Shown in pieces: positions 12,184 through 22,807 of a stretch of 64,000 nt of DNA (position 1 is its first letter; every line of letters starts with the position of its first letter). The position numbers were made by a program, and so were the translations under genes. The DNA is taken from NCBI GenBank assembly GCA_017311315.1, contig CM029663.1:36250622-36314621 (forward strand). Reading direction: 5' to 3'. The notes below the pieces were generated by a model. That model did no database searches and was not told the DNA's origin. It saw only the letters and a list, made by a program, of their open reading frames with translations. This DNA is from Dendrocalamus latiflorus. Its lineage: Eukaryota; Streptophyta; Magnoliopsida; Poales; Poaceae.

Positions 12184-12870
12184 GAATCACACTATGCCAA
12201 CAGAAGCATGGCGAACAAGGTTGGAAACTCAAGACATGGGAGGAGACGGCGGGCATAGGCTGGGTTTCGAGGCCATGACCCTTACCTCGAAGACACGAGC
12301 ATCTACGGTCCTCTACACCCTGACACCCCAAGACCTGATCTACCCCTCAAAACTATGGAGTCGTACACCCCCAACAAATCCCCTCTGTGACTACGAAGAC
12401 ATCCTCGAGCCTTGGCCACAATGGAAGCACAACCTTGATTCCGTGGTGTAGGTTTATGATGACCATCTGCACCCAGGACGTCGATTCTTTTGCTGCTCTC
12501 TATTCATAGTAAGTGGTTCGTTTCTTACGTATACTCACACACATGGAATGCTTGTACTAACCTCGTCTTACATGTAGATAACGGATTGCAAGTTCACCGA
12601 GTGGGTGGATCTACTGTATCCAATACCTGCTGAGGTTTACATCCACAAAATTGCACATCCGCCTAGAGGAGTTGCAGGGGGAGCTCTAGACTGAGAGGGC
12701 CAACAATGAAGAGCTCCGCAGGTACAGGATTAGGGAGAGGAACAACGAGGAGGTTGTGCATCTCAACAGTGACTACCATCTGTACTGTTGCTGCGCGAAC
12801 CCGAGCTACAATTGCGCCTGCCGCTACCATGATAACTAGTCAAGTCCACGCCGCCTAGATGATCACCACG
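12184..12870 (+). pseudogene. GRF-type zinc-finger gene of MULE A
   Basis: The frame holds PLCDYEDILEPWPQWKHN, then HPGRRFFCC and, after an intron, DCKFTEWVD. The order of C/H, GRRF, C and C..F.WVD matches a GRF-type zinc finger. The intron is clear: donor GTAAGT at 12509 and acceptor ATGTAG ending at 12577. A Glu/Arg-rich likely coiled-coil segment follows and the product ends near NPSYNCACRYHD. The same layout occurs at 18354-18991, so this is a MULE partner gene family rather than a host gene. Stops before the motif and at the end make it a pseudogene. Its role in transposition is unknown to me. Confidence 0.65.
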
Positions 12871-13104
12871 CCATGTGGGTGTTGTATGGTTCCACATTTT
12901 AGCCTTGGGGCTTTTATAATTCGCACATTCATTGCGAAGTACTATGTCAGGCTACACATGATCCATTCCTACAATGTTTTCAACAATATATCTACAGTAC
13001 TTAAAAGATAGAGTTGGTTCATTGGCCTGTCCAAACCCTCATTTCGTCTTTCCAAATAAAGTTATAACAAAACCAGTTTTTTACCTAGTCTGTGCGGCTT
13101 AATC

Positions 13105-13455
13105 GGGCAAACAGCCACTAAAAGCCATAGATTGGAGGCTAGTAGCAGAGCTGCCGAGCTGCCAGGGTAGCTTGGCAGCTCCTGCCTAGCCAAGGGAGCT
13201 CGGCAAGAGCTACGGATCCAGGTGGGCTCGGTAGCCCTTCCTATCACGTTGTGTTCTGGCCTACGACACTCGCCATTCACACCTACTATGCTGCACCTGT
13301 TCCTGCCACGCCTGTGTGCACTGCCACGGCTTCCCGTCCTACTGAGCTAGGGGAGCGATAGGTGACATGTGTCAACTGTCGCGCCTTTCGAGCTCGAGAA
13401 GAGGACCATTTTTGCAATCATTTTTGAAAAAAATGTTACAGTGCTATATATATAT
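13105..13455. repeat. MULE A right terminal inverted arm
   Basis: This is the inverted partner of 1970-2400; see that entry. It contains repeated GGCAGCTC / GAGCTGCC motifs and ends in TGTTACAGTGCTATATATATA followed by a TG run. The exact last base is uncertain. Confidence 0.6.
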
Positions 13456-13623
13456 GTGTGTGTGTGTAAACAATACAAATGAAACCACCACTTAGGCACC
13501 TATGCGTTGTATAGGCCCTTAAACATCACATCATGTATGTCTTCGATCAACACGAACTATTGCCGCATAATAATTGCTTTCTCCACGATCAACATGCATG
13601 GTGTGCGGGCATGCGGCGGCAAG

Positions 13624-14489
13624 TGTGGATGCAAATAGATCGAATACGGACAGATAATAGCTCTATCATATTTGCTTTCATATTTTTTCTTGGATGTGGA
13701 TACGAATACAGATGCCTCATATATGAATACAAATACGAATAATATCGAATACAGATACGGAGCGAATACGAATCGAAACGAATACGGTTACGAATATTTA
13801 TCGGAACATGAAAATCCCTTAAACTATACAACCAAAATCAATGAAAACACATAAACAGTTTATCTTGTCAAAACATTAATGAAATCTAAACAAGCATAAG
13901 TATTTTTATCCACAATAATCATAACATTGTACATATTTTAAATCTTCAAATGGCAGTTAATTTTTTCTAAAGTCCTAAATAATTCTTAATGGATTTCCAC
14001 TATTTACATGTGACCAATAAATTAATTAAGAATTTGAATTTACATCAGAATGATTTAAATGGCAGTACATCAATTTAATTGGTACAAATTTTAATCTACC
14101 GATAATATAAAATTTATTTTTAATAAACATAAATATTTGCTAGTGGTGTTTGTAATTTAATATGACTAGGGAACCTAATGCCTAACGGTAATGGAGGCTT
14201 ATGGCTTGGTTGGGCTAGTGGGCTGGTGGTAGGGGAGATGAGAGAGGCTAGCTTGTTCTAGACAATGTTGGGCTGAAATCTAGATATTCGACTCTGTATT
14301 ATCCGGATAATCCGTATCCGTATTCGTATTCGCCGGATAACATGCCTACTGTATTCGTATTCGTTTTCGATAAAAAAATCTGTATTTGTTTCTGATCCGA
14401 GAATTATCTGAGGAAAATCCGATTCGACATAATCCTTATTCGTTTTCATCCGAATCGGTCAGAAACTATCTGATCCGTTTTCACCCCTA
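13624..14489. mobile_element. hAT-type non-autonomous element, 8-bp duplication
   Basis: Perfect 8-bp repeats GCGGCAAG flank it (13616-13623 and 14490-14497), the length expected for hAT insertions. The left end TGTGGATGCAAATAGATC and the reversed right end TAGGGGTGAAAACGGATC match at 12 of 18 positions. The TAGGGGTGAAAACGG end is typical of grass hAT elements. Both subterminal regions are dense in CGAATACG, TCCGTATTCG and similar motifs in opposite orientations. It is 866 bp, has no transposase and would depend on a hAT transposase elsewhere. Confidence 0.85.
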
Positions 14490-14543
14490 GCGGCAAGGGG
14501 TTCGACCGTGGGATTGCAATAAGAAGGTAGGCAGCATCGCGTG

Positions 14544-14835
14544 GAATTTTTTTAAAATAATTATTTTTTTTGAAATTACAGAATTATAACCTCGCAAATT
14601 TTTTTTACAGGAGTAAACTTCAGTCGCCCAACCTTGAGCAACTGGAACTATTGCCCAACGGCAGCGTGACACGAATGTAGTCGGTGGGCTATTGGGCGAG
14701 AGGATCCAGTCGCTGAACGGATGGACGACTGCAACCTGTCGATGAGCTGTTGGGCAACTACGGGTCTAGTCGCCCGATTGGTTGGTGACTGCCACCTCAA
14801 CCCATTTTTTTGCGCAATTGGCACCCCCAACAGCG
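14544..14835. repeat. M1 left arm: TIR and GTCGCCCAACGG subterminal repeats
   Basis: A T-rich TIR is followed by about six copies of AGTCGCCCAAC, GTCGCTGAACGG and GGTTGGTGACT-like motifs on both strands. The layout matches the arms at 22470, 23966, 29375, 50446, 53290 and 58150, which defines one MULE family in this window. Confidence 0.8.
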
Positions 14836-15317
14836 CATGGGGGTAAATGACAATTGTTGTAGGTATGTGATATTTACCAAAATTTTCTATAATTTGTATT
14901 TTGTGGAAAAAATAATGGCAGACAATATTGGATGATCCATTTGTGATTTTCGTACATTATGAATGGTACAAAATCTATTAGATTTGCAATAACAGTTTGT
15001 GATCGTCGTATGCTGTTGTAGCGCAAGAAATTTTCAAAATTTTTCTGAGGATGATTGAGATAGTAACAATTGGTAAGTACAAGGTAAGTGATATTGTAAT
15101 GCAACCGGGAATTCATACATGGAGAACTTGTTTTTTCATGGTGTTGGATGCCTTGATACGTGAAGAATTGAATACGAAAAGATAAGGAGATGTGATGTTG
15201 GGAATTAAAATAGACTTCATAATACGCTAGGAATAACACGATGCACAAGGTTTGTTTACATGCATAAGAAATAACATCCTGCATGATACAACAAACTAAA
15301 GTACTCGTACAATACAT
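14836..15317. other. Internal M1 sequence without a recognisable gene
   Basis: AT-rich sequence lies between the M1 left arm and the GRF-type gene. The 147-codon minus-strand frame here has no recognisable domain and biased hydrophobic composition, so I do not support it as a gene. The stretch probably holds the 3' untranslated end of the minus-strand GRF gene. Confidence 0.4.
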
Positions 15318-15861
15318 ATGCGCCTTTTTAGAATGGAAATAAATTTGACCTTTTGGGGAACTAGTGCGGAATGGCCCGACCTACTGTGTGGACCGGAACC
15401 ATTTTCCCTTCCTTGCGAGTTCTATGTGGAACTCGTCAACGGCCTCTTTCGCCTTGGCCACCATTTTCCTCTTTTTCTCGCGCTCCCTCTTATGCAATCC
15501 TAGTAACGCATACCCAGGCTGAACCTCAGCTTGTACTTGTAGAACTTGCATTGGTCCCTACACCAATAGAAGGGCGGCGTCTTCCCCTCGGGTGGCTATT
15601 GTGGCGAACGCTCGATTGGAACGTTTAGGATGTGGTTGCTGCTACAGGGGCATCATTGTGGGGAGGTGCCCTCCTAGCACGCTCTGCTTGTTCACCACAG
15701 GCTGTCGTGGCCCTTGCTTGTTTGTCATGGGGCAGCAGACCTTGCTAGTTCGTGGGTTTCCTCCTATTGCTTTATCATCTTATCCCATTGCTTCTTCTGC
15801 TTCTTGTCCATCCCGATGCGGTGAATCAAGCTCCGGTGTAGTGTTGGGTTTGCTTGTGTAG
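15318..15861 (-). pseudogene. GRF-type gene of M1, 5' part
   Basis: Read on the minus strand, ATG near 15817 begins MDKKQKKQWDKMIKQ, followed by LARSAAP and then PPFYWCRDQCKFYKYKLRFSLGMRY. These align with the M2 (27897-28622) and M4 (56969-57650) genes, where the corresponding text is FYWYRDACK..K....SLGM. It keeps CAA where M2 and M4 both have TAA shortly after the start. Later frames are broken. A copia-type LTR is inserted immediately 5' of it, cutting it off from its own promoter region. Confidence 0.6.
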
Positions 15862-17610
15862 TGTTTTTGAGAGACCATGTGGAGGTGACCACATGTTTAT
15901 GATGAGTAATTGACAAGTATGTTGCAAAGATTGAGTTTGGTTTGAGTGATTTGTGCCAGGACGGCATTTGGCTCAGTCGGGTTTGGTTAGACGGACTTAT
16001 TGCATATTATTCTTCCCGATTGGTCGTTTGGGCAAATTCTTGCCTTAGTAAGGTTCATTGATACTATTTATGCTTACATGTGTTGAGCGGTGCTATTTGA
16101 TGTGTTTCTTGTCTGTGATGGCTGCAAGACGTTGAGGCGGAGTCGTGGCGAGGCACGAGGTGACCGGACTAGGCACGGGCGGTGTCGAGGTTAGAACAGT
16201 CGGATGTGTCAAAGACGGCGGAGACTCGAGGTGGTTGCGAGGCTTGGATGACAAGGAACGCGGAAGCTTCCCGAAAGGTGCAGGAGGGGCGTTTCGGTAA
16301 AAACACAAAGCTGCACAAGTGGAAGCGCTTCCGTTCAGGTTTTAGCGGGCATAACGGGTTGGAGACCCGTTAGCCAAAGCCTATATAAGGAGGGGATGTC
16401 TCCTTGTGGCTGCATGGTTTCTAGGGGTAGTTAGGGTTTTGCTTTAGTCAAAATAGCCTTTGGAGAGGTTGTTTTGCTTAAGGGCTTTAGTGGTTGAGAG
16501 AGGCAGAGTGTTGTTGGAGTGTGTCTCCTCTCTGTGTGTTCTCCCGTGCTCCTCTCAAAGCATGTAGTGTTCTTCTGTGTGTGAGAGCTTGGGAGAGGGA
16601 GAGGATGAGTTGATGCCCATGTAATCATTCCTCTGATTGTAATCGCGTATGGGGACTCCTCTGTGATCCTCTTGCTTCTAGGAATGAATCAATTTCTTTT
16701 GAGATGCTCCTGCCTCCTCCTGTGTTCTTCATTCGTTCTTCTCTATGCAAGATTTTCAGTTTTTGTTTTTGTGTTCTTTCTTGCTGAGGAGTAGCAAAAT
16801 GGGTTGCTGTGATCTAGGAGTTGCTCCAAAGCCATTTGGCTAGTCAATCCTAAGAGCAAACCCCATTTAATTTCAGATTTTGCTTCTTGGCCTCCTCTGT
16901 TCTTCCTTTCAGTTCTAGGGTTCTTGGTCCCCTTTGATTCTCTCCTTGAGATGGCCTGAGTTTTGGTCTGGAAGGCCCTTAGATCTATGCTAAAAGGATT
17001 ACAAAAGCCCATGAGCAAAGGATCCAAGATAGTTGAATAATTTGGGATTTGGTTCAGCTCTTGCAAAAATTTCAGATTTTTGTCATAATCTGAAATTCTT
17101 GATTTTGAGTGTGATTTCTCTGTTTCCCAAGGCTCTCTCATTATTTAGTTTGTTGTTGTGATGCTCAGGGCCAAAAAGATTGGAAGAAAACCCCTGATTT
17201 CTCAGTTTTTCGAAGATCTGCAGTATTTTCGGGTTTTAGGGTTTTCTGTCTTCAGTTAACCGGTCAGACCGGGTGATACAGGGCGGTCAGACCGGATATG
17301 CTAGGGCGGTCAGACCGCCATGTGCTGGGCGGTTAAACCGGAGGCAAGTGACCGGTCAGACCGGCCCTTCAACAGCGGTCTGACCGGCCAGTATAAGTGA
17401 GCTGCTGTTTTCTCTGCTTTGTTCCCTGCTGTCTTGGCTTGCTTGTCATTTTATTTTGTCGAGGTTCTTCTGCTTTCCAGTAGGCACTTAAATCATCTTC
17501 ATAGCTTCATATAGCTATCGAAGATAAAGGTTGAACGTGAGTATTTGTGGGGGACAAAATTTCAAAAAGCGACATTCACCCCCCCCTTTCTGTCGCCGAT
17601 TTCGATCCAA
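15862..17610 (+). mobile_element. Copia-type solo LTR, related to 2726-4645
   Basis: It begins TGTTTTTGAGAGACCATGTGG and ends near TTTCGATCCAA, both matching the LTR at 2726-4645. It has a TATA box CTATATAAGG at 16381 and a transcript-like region after it. The last few bases are eroded (CCAATAG in place of CCAACA), so the target duplication cannot be read: TGTAG lies on the left and only TAG remains on the right. No primer site or coding region follows. Open frames on either strand within it are accidental. Confidence 0.7.
17250..17395. repeat. CGGTCAGACCGG palindrome cluster in the LTR
   Basis: CGGTCAGACCGG or close variants occur at least seven times in about 145 bases, some as GGTTAAACCGG or CGGTCTGACCGG. 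The cluster lies in the transcribed part of the LTR and is absent from the related LTR at 2726-4645. Confidence 0.85.
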
Positions 17611-17754
17611 TAGTTTTCTCCCAGATCTCTTCCACCTCATTTTGTAAGTCAAAGGCTTGGTATGGTGTAGAGAGCTATCATGTAGTACTTTGCAGAGTCC
17701 TATCTTTTTGGTCTGAAAAGCTGAGGAGGTGTAGTGTTGCCATGTCGATTTGAA

Positions 17755-18125
17755 AAGATGGCAAGGCCGAGTGTTGTCACTGCACAAAGCTGCCCCTTTG
17801 GTCTTGTCACTGCACAAGTTGCCTCCTTTGGTCTTGTAACTGCGCAAAGCTGCCCCATCTGATCTTGTCAGTGCATGAAGCTGCACCATTTGGTCCTGTC
17901 ACTATGCAAAGCTACCCCGTCTGGTATTGTCACTGCACAAATTTATCCCGTATGGTCTTGTCACTGCACAAACCTGCCTCCTCTGGTCCTGGCACTGCTC
18001 GAAATTGCCCCATCTGGTCTTGTCACTACACAAAGATGGCCCATCTGATGTTGTTACTATGCAAAGCTGCCATGTCTGGTCTTCTCATTGTGCAAAGCTG
18101 CATATCTTTTGTCTTGTCATGTCCT
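17755..18125 (-). repeat. Tandem array, unit about 34 bp, between the two M1 genes
   Basis: Roughly ten diverged copies of a unit reading CACTGCACAAAGCTGCC ... TCTGGTCTTGT on the plus strand. The reverse complement (AGCTTTGTGCAGTGACAAGACCAGATG) matches arrays in M2 and M4 at the equivalent place between transposase and GRF gene. Frames read through it are periodic artefacts. Confidence 0.85.
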
Positions 18126-18260
18126 GCTTTGTAGTGGTCTATCTTTTTGATGTGAGAAGCTGAGGGTTTAGTGTTGCCAGCTCTCTCTGGGCCGGGCAAA
18201 GTTGTACAAAGCTAGCACATGATCCGGTTTGTCATAAAGCATGTTGTTTCCCCCACGGGG

Positions 18261-18270
18261 TATAAAATGC
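18261..18270 (+). promoter_or_regulatory. TATA box for the plus-strand GRF-type gene
   Basis: TATAAAATGC in a GC-rich setting lies 93 bases upstream of the ATG at 18354. Spacing and context suit a plant core promoter. Confidence 0.5.
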
Positions 18271-18353
18271 ACGCGCCACCCCCTTGAGAGTAGGAGCACT
18301 TGACGCAGTGAACCATAGGAAGAAATACCATATCTGTCCTAGAGTAAACTACC

Positions 18354-18991
18354 ATGGTAGACGCCGAGGGACCAGTCGAACATGGGTCACCAAAGCTAGA
18401 CCTTCCCCTAGAAATGTGGCAGGACTTTGGCCCTAACTACCGCTTGATGCCTAATAGGCATGCACAACCGGTGTGGCCAAAATGTAGACATAGGGAGGAC
18501 GTGGTCGTGTAGGTCGTGGAAGGCCATTCAGATGGCGGACAATGTTTCTTTCGATGCCCACATTCTGGGATACAAATAGGCAATCATTTATTTTGTATTA
18601 CTGCTAATAGAGTTTCAATGTTAACCCTCCTTTGCAGCAGATGGCGAAATACGGCTTTGTCCACTAGATCGATCCTCCCCATGAACGCTTTGTTGTGAGG
18701 TATGTGGATACATTGTAGGAGTGAATCTTTGACTTGGAGGTGCGGATTGAAAGTCTTAAAGAGGAGAACGATGACCTCCGTAAGCAAATGCAACGTGAGG
18801 GGGGCAACGAGGAGGTCATCAACATAGGAAGTTCGTATGATGAGAGGGCCAACGAGGAGGTCATCAACATAGGAAGTTCGTATGATGAGAGGGGCAACGA
18901 GGAGGTCATCAATATAGGAAGTTCGTATGGTCCGACATATTGCTACACGAACCCTAGCTACATATGTGCGCGCCACTATAATGACGGCTAG
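18354..18991 (+). pseudogene. Second GRF-type zinc-finger gene, opposite strand within M1
   Basis: ATG at 18354 gives MVDAEGPVEHG, then WPKCRHRED, GGQCFFRCP and, after an intron ending TTTGCAG at 18637, KYGFVH-ID, followed by an acidic/basic likely coiled coil (VRIESLKEENDDLRKQMQ). The order fits a GRF-type zinc finger, with one cysteine (KCGF in relatives) replaced by tyrosine. In-frame TAG codons occur at 18510 and 18665. The C-terminal part contains three 15-residue repeats of the form NEEVINIGSSYDER. The ending YCYTNPSYICARHYND matches the MULE A gene at 12184-12870 more than the M1/M2/M4 genes, so this is probably a piece of a different MULE that landed inside M1. Confidence 0.65.
18803..18932 (+). 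repeat. 45-bp in-frame tandem repeat
   Basis: Three copies of a 45-bp unit encode NEEVINIGSSYDER with a preceding G or A. Copies are nearly identical in DNA, so the expansion is younger than the other lesions in the gene. Confidence 0.85.
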
Positions 18992-19429
18992 CCACGTTCG
19001 AGGTGGCCCCCTCTATAACACTCCATGTGGGTAGTGTGAGGCACATTTTACCAGTAGGCATGCACAGACAAGGTTGTACCATAGTATCCTCCCCTGTTAT
19101 TTATAGTTATGTTCATTGTCGTGAAGCATGTAGGTCGAATGTATTATACGTCATTGCGGTTGCTATTTATCAAGTGGACTGTTCCAGCGATGAGTTGCAT
19201 ACATTGAACTAGAGGCGTCGACATGGATCGAACAAACAGACATCGTAAAAAGGAGTATAAATAAGAATGCAATAGTATTGCAAACATCACATTGTAAGTA
19301 AGAAATGTAAATAATAAATGAAGAACAAAAGTATAGCTAGCGCAGATGGAAGGCCCGTACCAAACCCCCCAGCAACACTCCTAGCACCCCCTTTGTCACC
19401 ACCCTGGCTCACTCTGGCTCTGCGTCCGC

Positions 19430-21625
19430 ATCCTCCCGCACCAGCGAAATGATGCTCCCTATTGCCCATCACATGCACTGAGTGCAACTGGCTCTTCTCT
19501 GTCTTCGCCTCCATATATGCCTTAATCTGCGAGCAGTATGGTGTTTGTGGGACAACTGCATGAAGTGCGGCATTTGCATGCCTCTTTGTGAAATAGCCGA
19601 TTATGTTGTGCAGAACATCTTCCACGATGGCGATGAGGGACTGAGAACAAAGACCCCTGAGAACTCAATTGTACACCTCGGTAAGATTGGTCATCATTAT
19701 GTCGTACCTTACGCTGTCTGTGTCGTGCATTAGAGACCACTACTCCAATGGCTCGGCCTCGATCCACTGAGAGAAGCACTTGATGTTCCGCAAGCTCCTC
19801 CTCCTTGGACTAGCTGCATCAAGCTCTGCTAGTGCTGTGAGGCATTCGGGTTGTTCTGCCCCAGGCATGGCCGGTCCTTTGTTCCTCTCGTCGACGTGCT
19901 TCCTAATGTGCTCATCCAACAGCATCCATAAAGCATCAAATTTGTGTTTTTGGTTCAACATATCCAGCCTGTTGAACAGCTTCATCAACGGTTGCTTCGG
20001 GAACTACTTGAAGAACTTGGCCACCAGGTGGTGAATGCACCATCTGTTTCTCATATACGGCCAAGGGTATGGCTCCTCGTGGTCTTCTTAAAGTTTTCTT
20101 ATGGCCTTCACCATTCCAGCATGGCAATCATGGATTGCGCATACACTAGGACAAGCTCCAACAACTGCTACCCTCACATGTCGAAGGAACCACAACCAGC
20201 TATCGTAATTGTCACTTTCGATGAATGCGATGGCCAGGGGCAAAATTTGATTGTTGCCATCAACACCGATATGGTTGTAAGGATCTGGCCCTTGTATTTG
20301 CCGGTCAAAAAGATCCCGTCAACTGAGATCATAGACAGCATATGCCTGAATGTCTCGATGCATGCACCGAAGGTTAAGAAGGCCCTCTGCAACACCGCAA
20401 AACCTGGCGGCCTTATAGATGGCTTGTCCTTCACAGCAGTGTACGTGCCCGGGTTCCTGTCCTGCAACACCTGAAGCATACAAGGAAGGTTGTTATATGT
20501 AGCCTTGAAGGACCTGAACTACTTTTCTAAAGCCTTCTACTTCGTACATCATGCCTTCGCGTAGCTAATCTTGTACTTGAGTTTCTTTTCGATAGCCACC
20601 ATGATGTGTGTGGCCTCTATGTCCTTCTTATCCACTATCTCTCCATACATCAAATTGGCTATGAAGGCGGATGTTAGGTTACGATGCCTTACCAAAATAC
20701 AACTGAGAATGCAGGAGTGAGTCTCATACTTTGGTTTTCGTACGTGCACCCTCCAAGGACAACCGGCCTGCTCGCACTTCATGGTATACTGCTCCTGGCT
20801 AGATTTGATGACCCGAAAAGTCCACTGCATGATAGGGCCCACAGCTTGATGGAATCCTGCAACGATGCCTTGTCAGCATACATTGAGTGCAACCGAATCT
20901 CTATGCCGTGATACTCCCACGGGATTCGTGCTCATCCTACACAGCAAAACCCTCAGCGTCAAATCTGTTCCATTCCTACAGGATGGGAGCTTCATCCTCA
21001 TCGGAACTGTCATTGTCGTCCTCCTGTACAGCTTCCTCTTCAGCTCAGGCCATCCAGTCATCCCTCTCCATTTGATGCACTATGTACTCCATATGCTCCC
21101 CTTCATCAGCCTGTCCTGTAGGCTCAGCACGCTGTGACCCTTCTTCCTTTCCTCCATCTATCGCATCGGCCTCGTTATGAGCAACTTCCTCCGCAACCTC
21201 TCTGACACCGGCCTCCAGGTCATCCTATTCACCAACATGCTAGGTGTTTGAGCTACTCACACCACCCGCATGATAGCCACTGGCAGGGCTTTGTACAGCT
21301 TCTATTGGGCATAGTTTTACAAGCAGCATGCACTCATATCTATGGCGTCGACAGCCTTCCACAAAACCCTCCCAAGTAGCAGTGCGCATCAATGGTGTCA
21401 ACTCCCATCTAATACGCGTGGGAGACCAACTCCAAAGCCCTTGTATGATGACGCTGCACACCTCAGGGTTCAAGGAGAAGCTGTGGATGAGCCAGTACAT
21501 CACATTTGTTATTTGAGCATTCTCACCGTTCGGTGTACTAGAGTGGCTTGTGCAAAATTGCTCAAGTGAACACCATTCAAACCTTTACGAACGGTGTCGA
21601 CACTGTAATGCACTTTCAATATAGT
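19430..21625 (-). pseudogene. mudrA-like transposase of M1
   Basis: Reading down the minus strand: an N-terminal block (LKVHYSVDTVRKGLNGVHLSNF, then ELTPLMRTATWEGFVEG), an acidic linker, then QYTMKCEQAGCPWRVHVRKPKYETHS, a CCHC-type DNA-binding finger. Next come NLTSAFIANLMYGEIV and the MULE catalytic region with FRHMLSMISVDGIFLTGKYKGQILT, in which the first catalytic Asp (VDG) is kept. After that the frame shifts. Text equivalent to IIHDCHAGMLKAI and the GTR..K region is visible in other frames down to NREHHF near 19450. The SWIM finger and zinc knuckle seen in M4 are missing, so the C-terminus is truncated at about 19430. The protein would cut and join MULE ends in the nucleus. Confidence 0.75.
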
Positions 21626-21639
21626 GGGTATTGGCATTG

Positions 21640-22450
21640 CTGATGTCTGCCTGCAAACATTTTTCAATGTTGCTATTGGTCAAATTGCATCGTACAATAT
21701 GGAACTACTGCTATACTATAATTTACATTTCTATGACCGTTTGCCTATCTTGAACTACTACAATACCCTCATAGCACAATCCCTACTCATTCGCACCACC
21801 ACTGCTCTCTATTTTCCGCCCAATACGCATCAACTCCCTATCTGCTACCACGCACACCGAAGCCGCTCTTCTCTCACTGCTCGGCTCTCTCCTACTGTAA
21901 ATTAATCCTAATGGGTTTCGATAATTTATATAACATAATGATTTAAATGCCAATATGCCAGTTATAATAGTACACATGTATTTTCAATGTACTAATGACA
22001 TTACATTCATTCGTAATAAATTGTAAATGTTATCTAATAATATTTTGCACAAAGTGAACTATTTACTTCGTACAAAAATATTGACTAAATTTTCTACGAC
22101 TACAATTATGTACGGATGCTAATTTTGTATACAATATTTACTAATTTTTCTACTAGTACAACTTTCTACGAATGCTTATTTTCTACTGATGCTGAACCCT
22201 GCAACTATAATTTTCTACGTATGCTAGATTTCTATAACTATATTGACTAAATTTTTTATAGCTACAATATTTACTAAATTTTCTACAACTATAATTTTCT
22301 ACGAATGCTAATTTTCCATCACTACGTTGATTAACTTTTTTTACAACTTTTTACTCCATAGCAAAGTTCTGCAACTATTATTTTCTACGGATTCTAATTT
22401 TACACTAAACAAACTATTTACTTCATATAAAAATATTAACTAAAATATAA
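21640..22450 (-). other. M1 leader intron with imperfect repeats
   Basis: The sequence is AT-rich with a loosely periodic motif TTTTCTACGAATGCTAATTTTCTA repeated about ten times with heavy divergence (22080-22400). On the minus strand it follows a GA-rich leader (22520-22460) ending GAG/GTAAAT, a plausible splice donor. I read it as an intron in the transposase 5' leader. No coding sequence is supported. Confidence 0.5.
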
Positions 22451-22469
22451 AAAATATTTACCTCAAAGA

Positions 22470-22807
22470 AGTAGCAGAACCGCTTCTCTCCTTTACTCTC
22501 TTCTCTTCTTTCCTCACGCGCACTATGCTGGAATCGGCTGCTCGGCCAGGGGCTCAACCGAGCGGTCGAATATATATCACGTCCAGTCGCCGAACGGTTG
22601 GGCGATTGGACACTGGAGTCACCCAACGGTTGGGCGATAGCATATAGTCGCCTAACGGCACATGGATTACATTTGTGTCGCGCGGCCGTTGGACGACAGG
22701 TTCCAGTTGCCTAACGGTTGGATGACTAGAGTCTATTCCTGCAAAAAAAAATTACGGGTATATTTCTGTAATTTTAAATAAAAAATAGATTATTTAAAAT
22801 AAAATTC
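22470..22807. repeat. M1 right arm with promoter-leader cassette
   Basis: From the end inwards on the minus strand there is a TIR, then five or more GTCGCCCAACGG-type motifs, then TATATATTCGACC (near 22570), then a GA-rich leader. This is the same order as in M2, M3 and M4. Confidence 0.75.

Larger units (their letters stand above)
1966..13455 (+). mobile_element. MULE A: old Mutator-like element split by three retroelement insertions
   Basis: Two long inverted arms, about 1970-2400 and about 13105-13455, align with each other when one is reversed. Both contain ACACNTGTCACCTA, GCATGGNAGC-like blocks and repeated GGCAGCTC motifs. Between them, in order on the plus strand, lie a TATA-like and GA-rich leader (about 2435-2530), the N-terminal part of a mudrA-like transposase (5638-6728), its SWIM/zinc-knuckle C-terminus (8335-8783) and a GRF-type zinc-finger gene (12184-12870). 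The gaps are explained by a copia fragment (2726-5637) and two solo LTRs. The exact termini and the target duplication could not be fixed; a TATATA/GTGTGT microsatellite sits at the right edge. Confidence 0.7.
14544..22807 (-). mobile_element. MULE M1 with mudrA-like and GRF-finger genes
   Basis: The left end GAATTTTTTTAAAATAATTATTTT pairs with the reversed right end GAATTTTATTTTAAATAATCTATT. Both arms carry repeated GTCGCCCAACGG motifs. The coding direction is minus: leader at the right end, transposase 21625-19430, tandem array 18125-17755 and GRF gene 15861-15318. A copia-type LTR (15862-17610) and a second GRF-type gene on the opposite strand (18354-18991) interrupt this order. The 10-bp flanks, GCATCGCGTG (14534-14543) and GTGTCACGCG (22808-22817), match at 6 of 10 positions and differ only by transitions. 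Confidence 0.75.
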
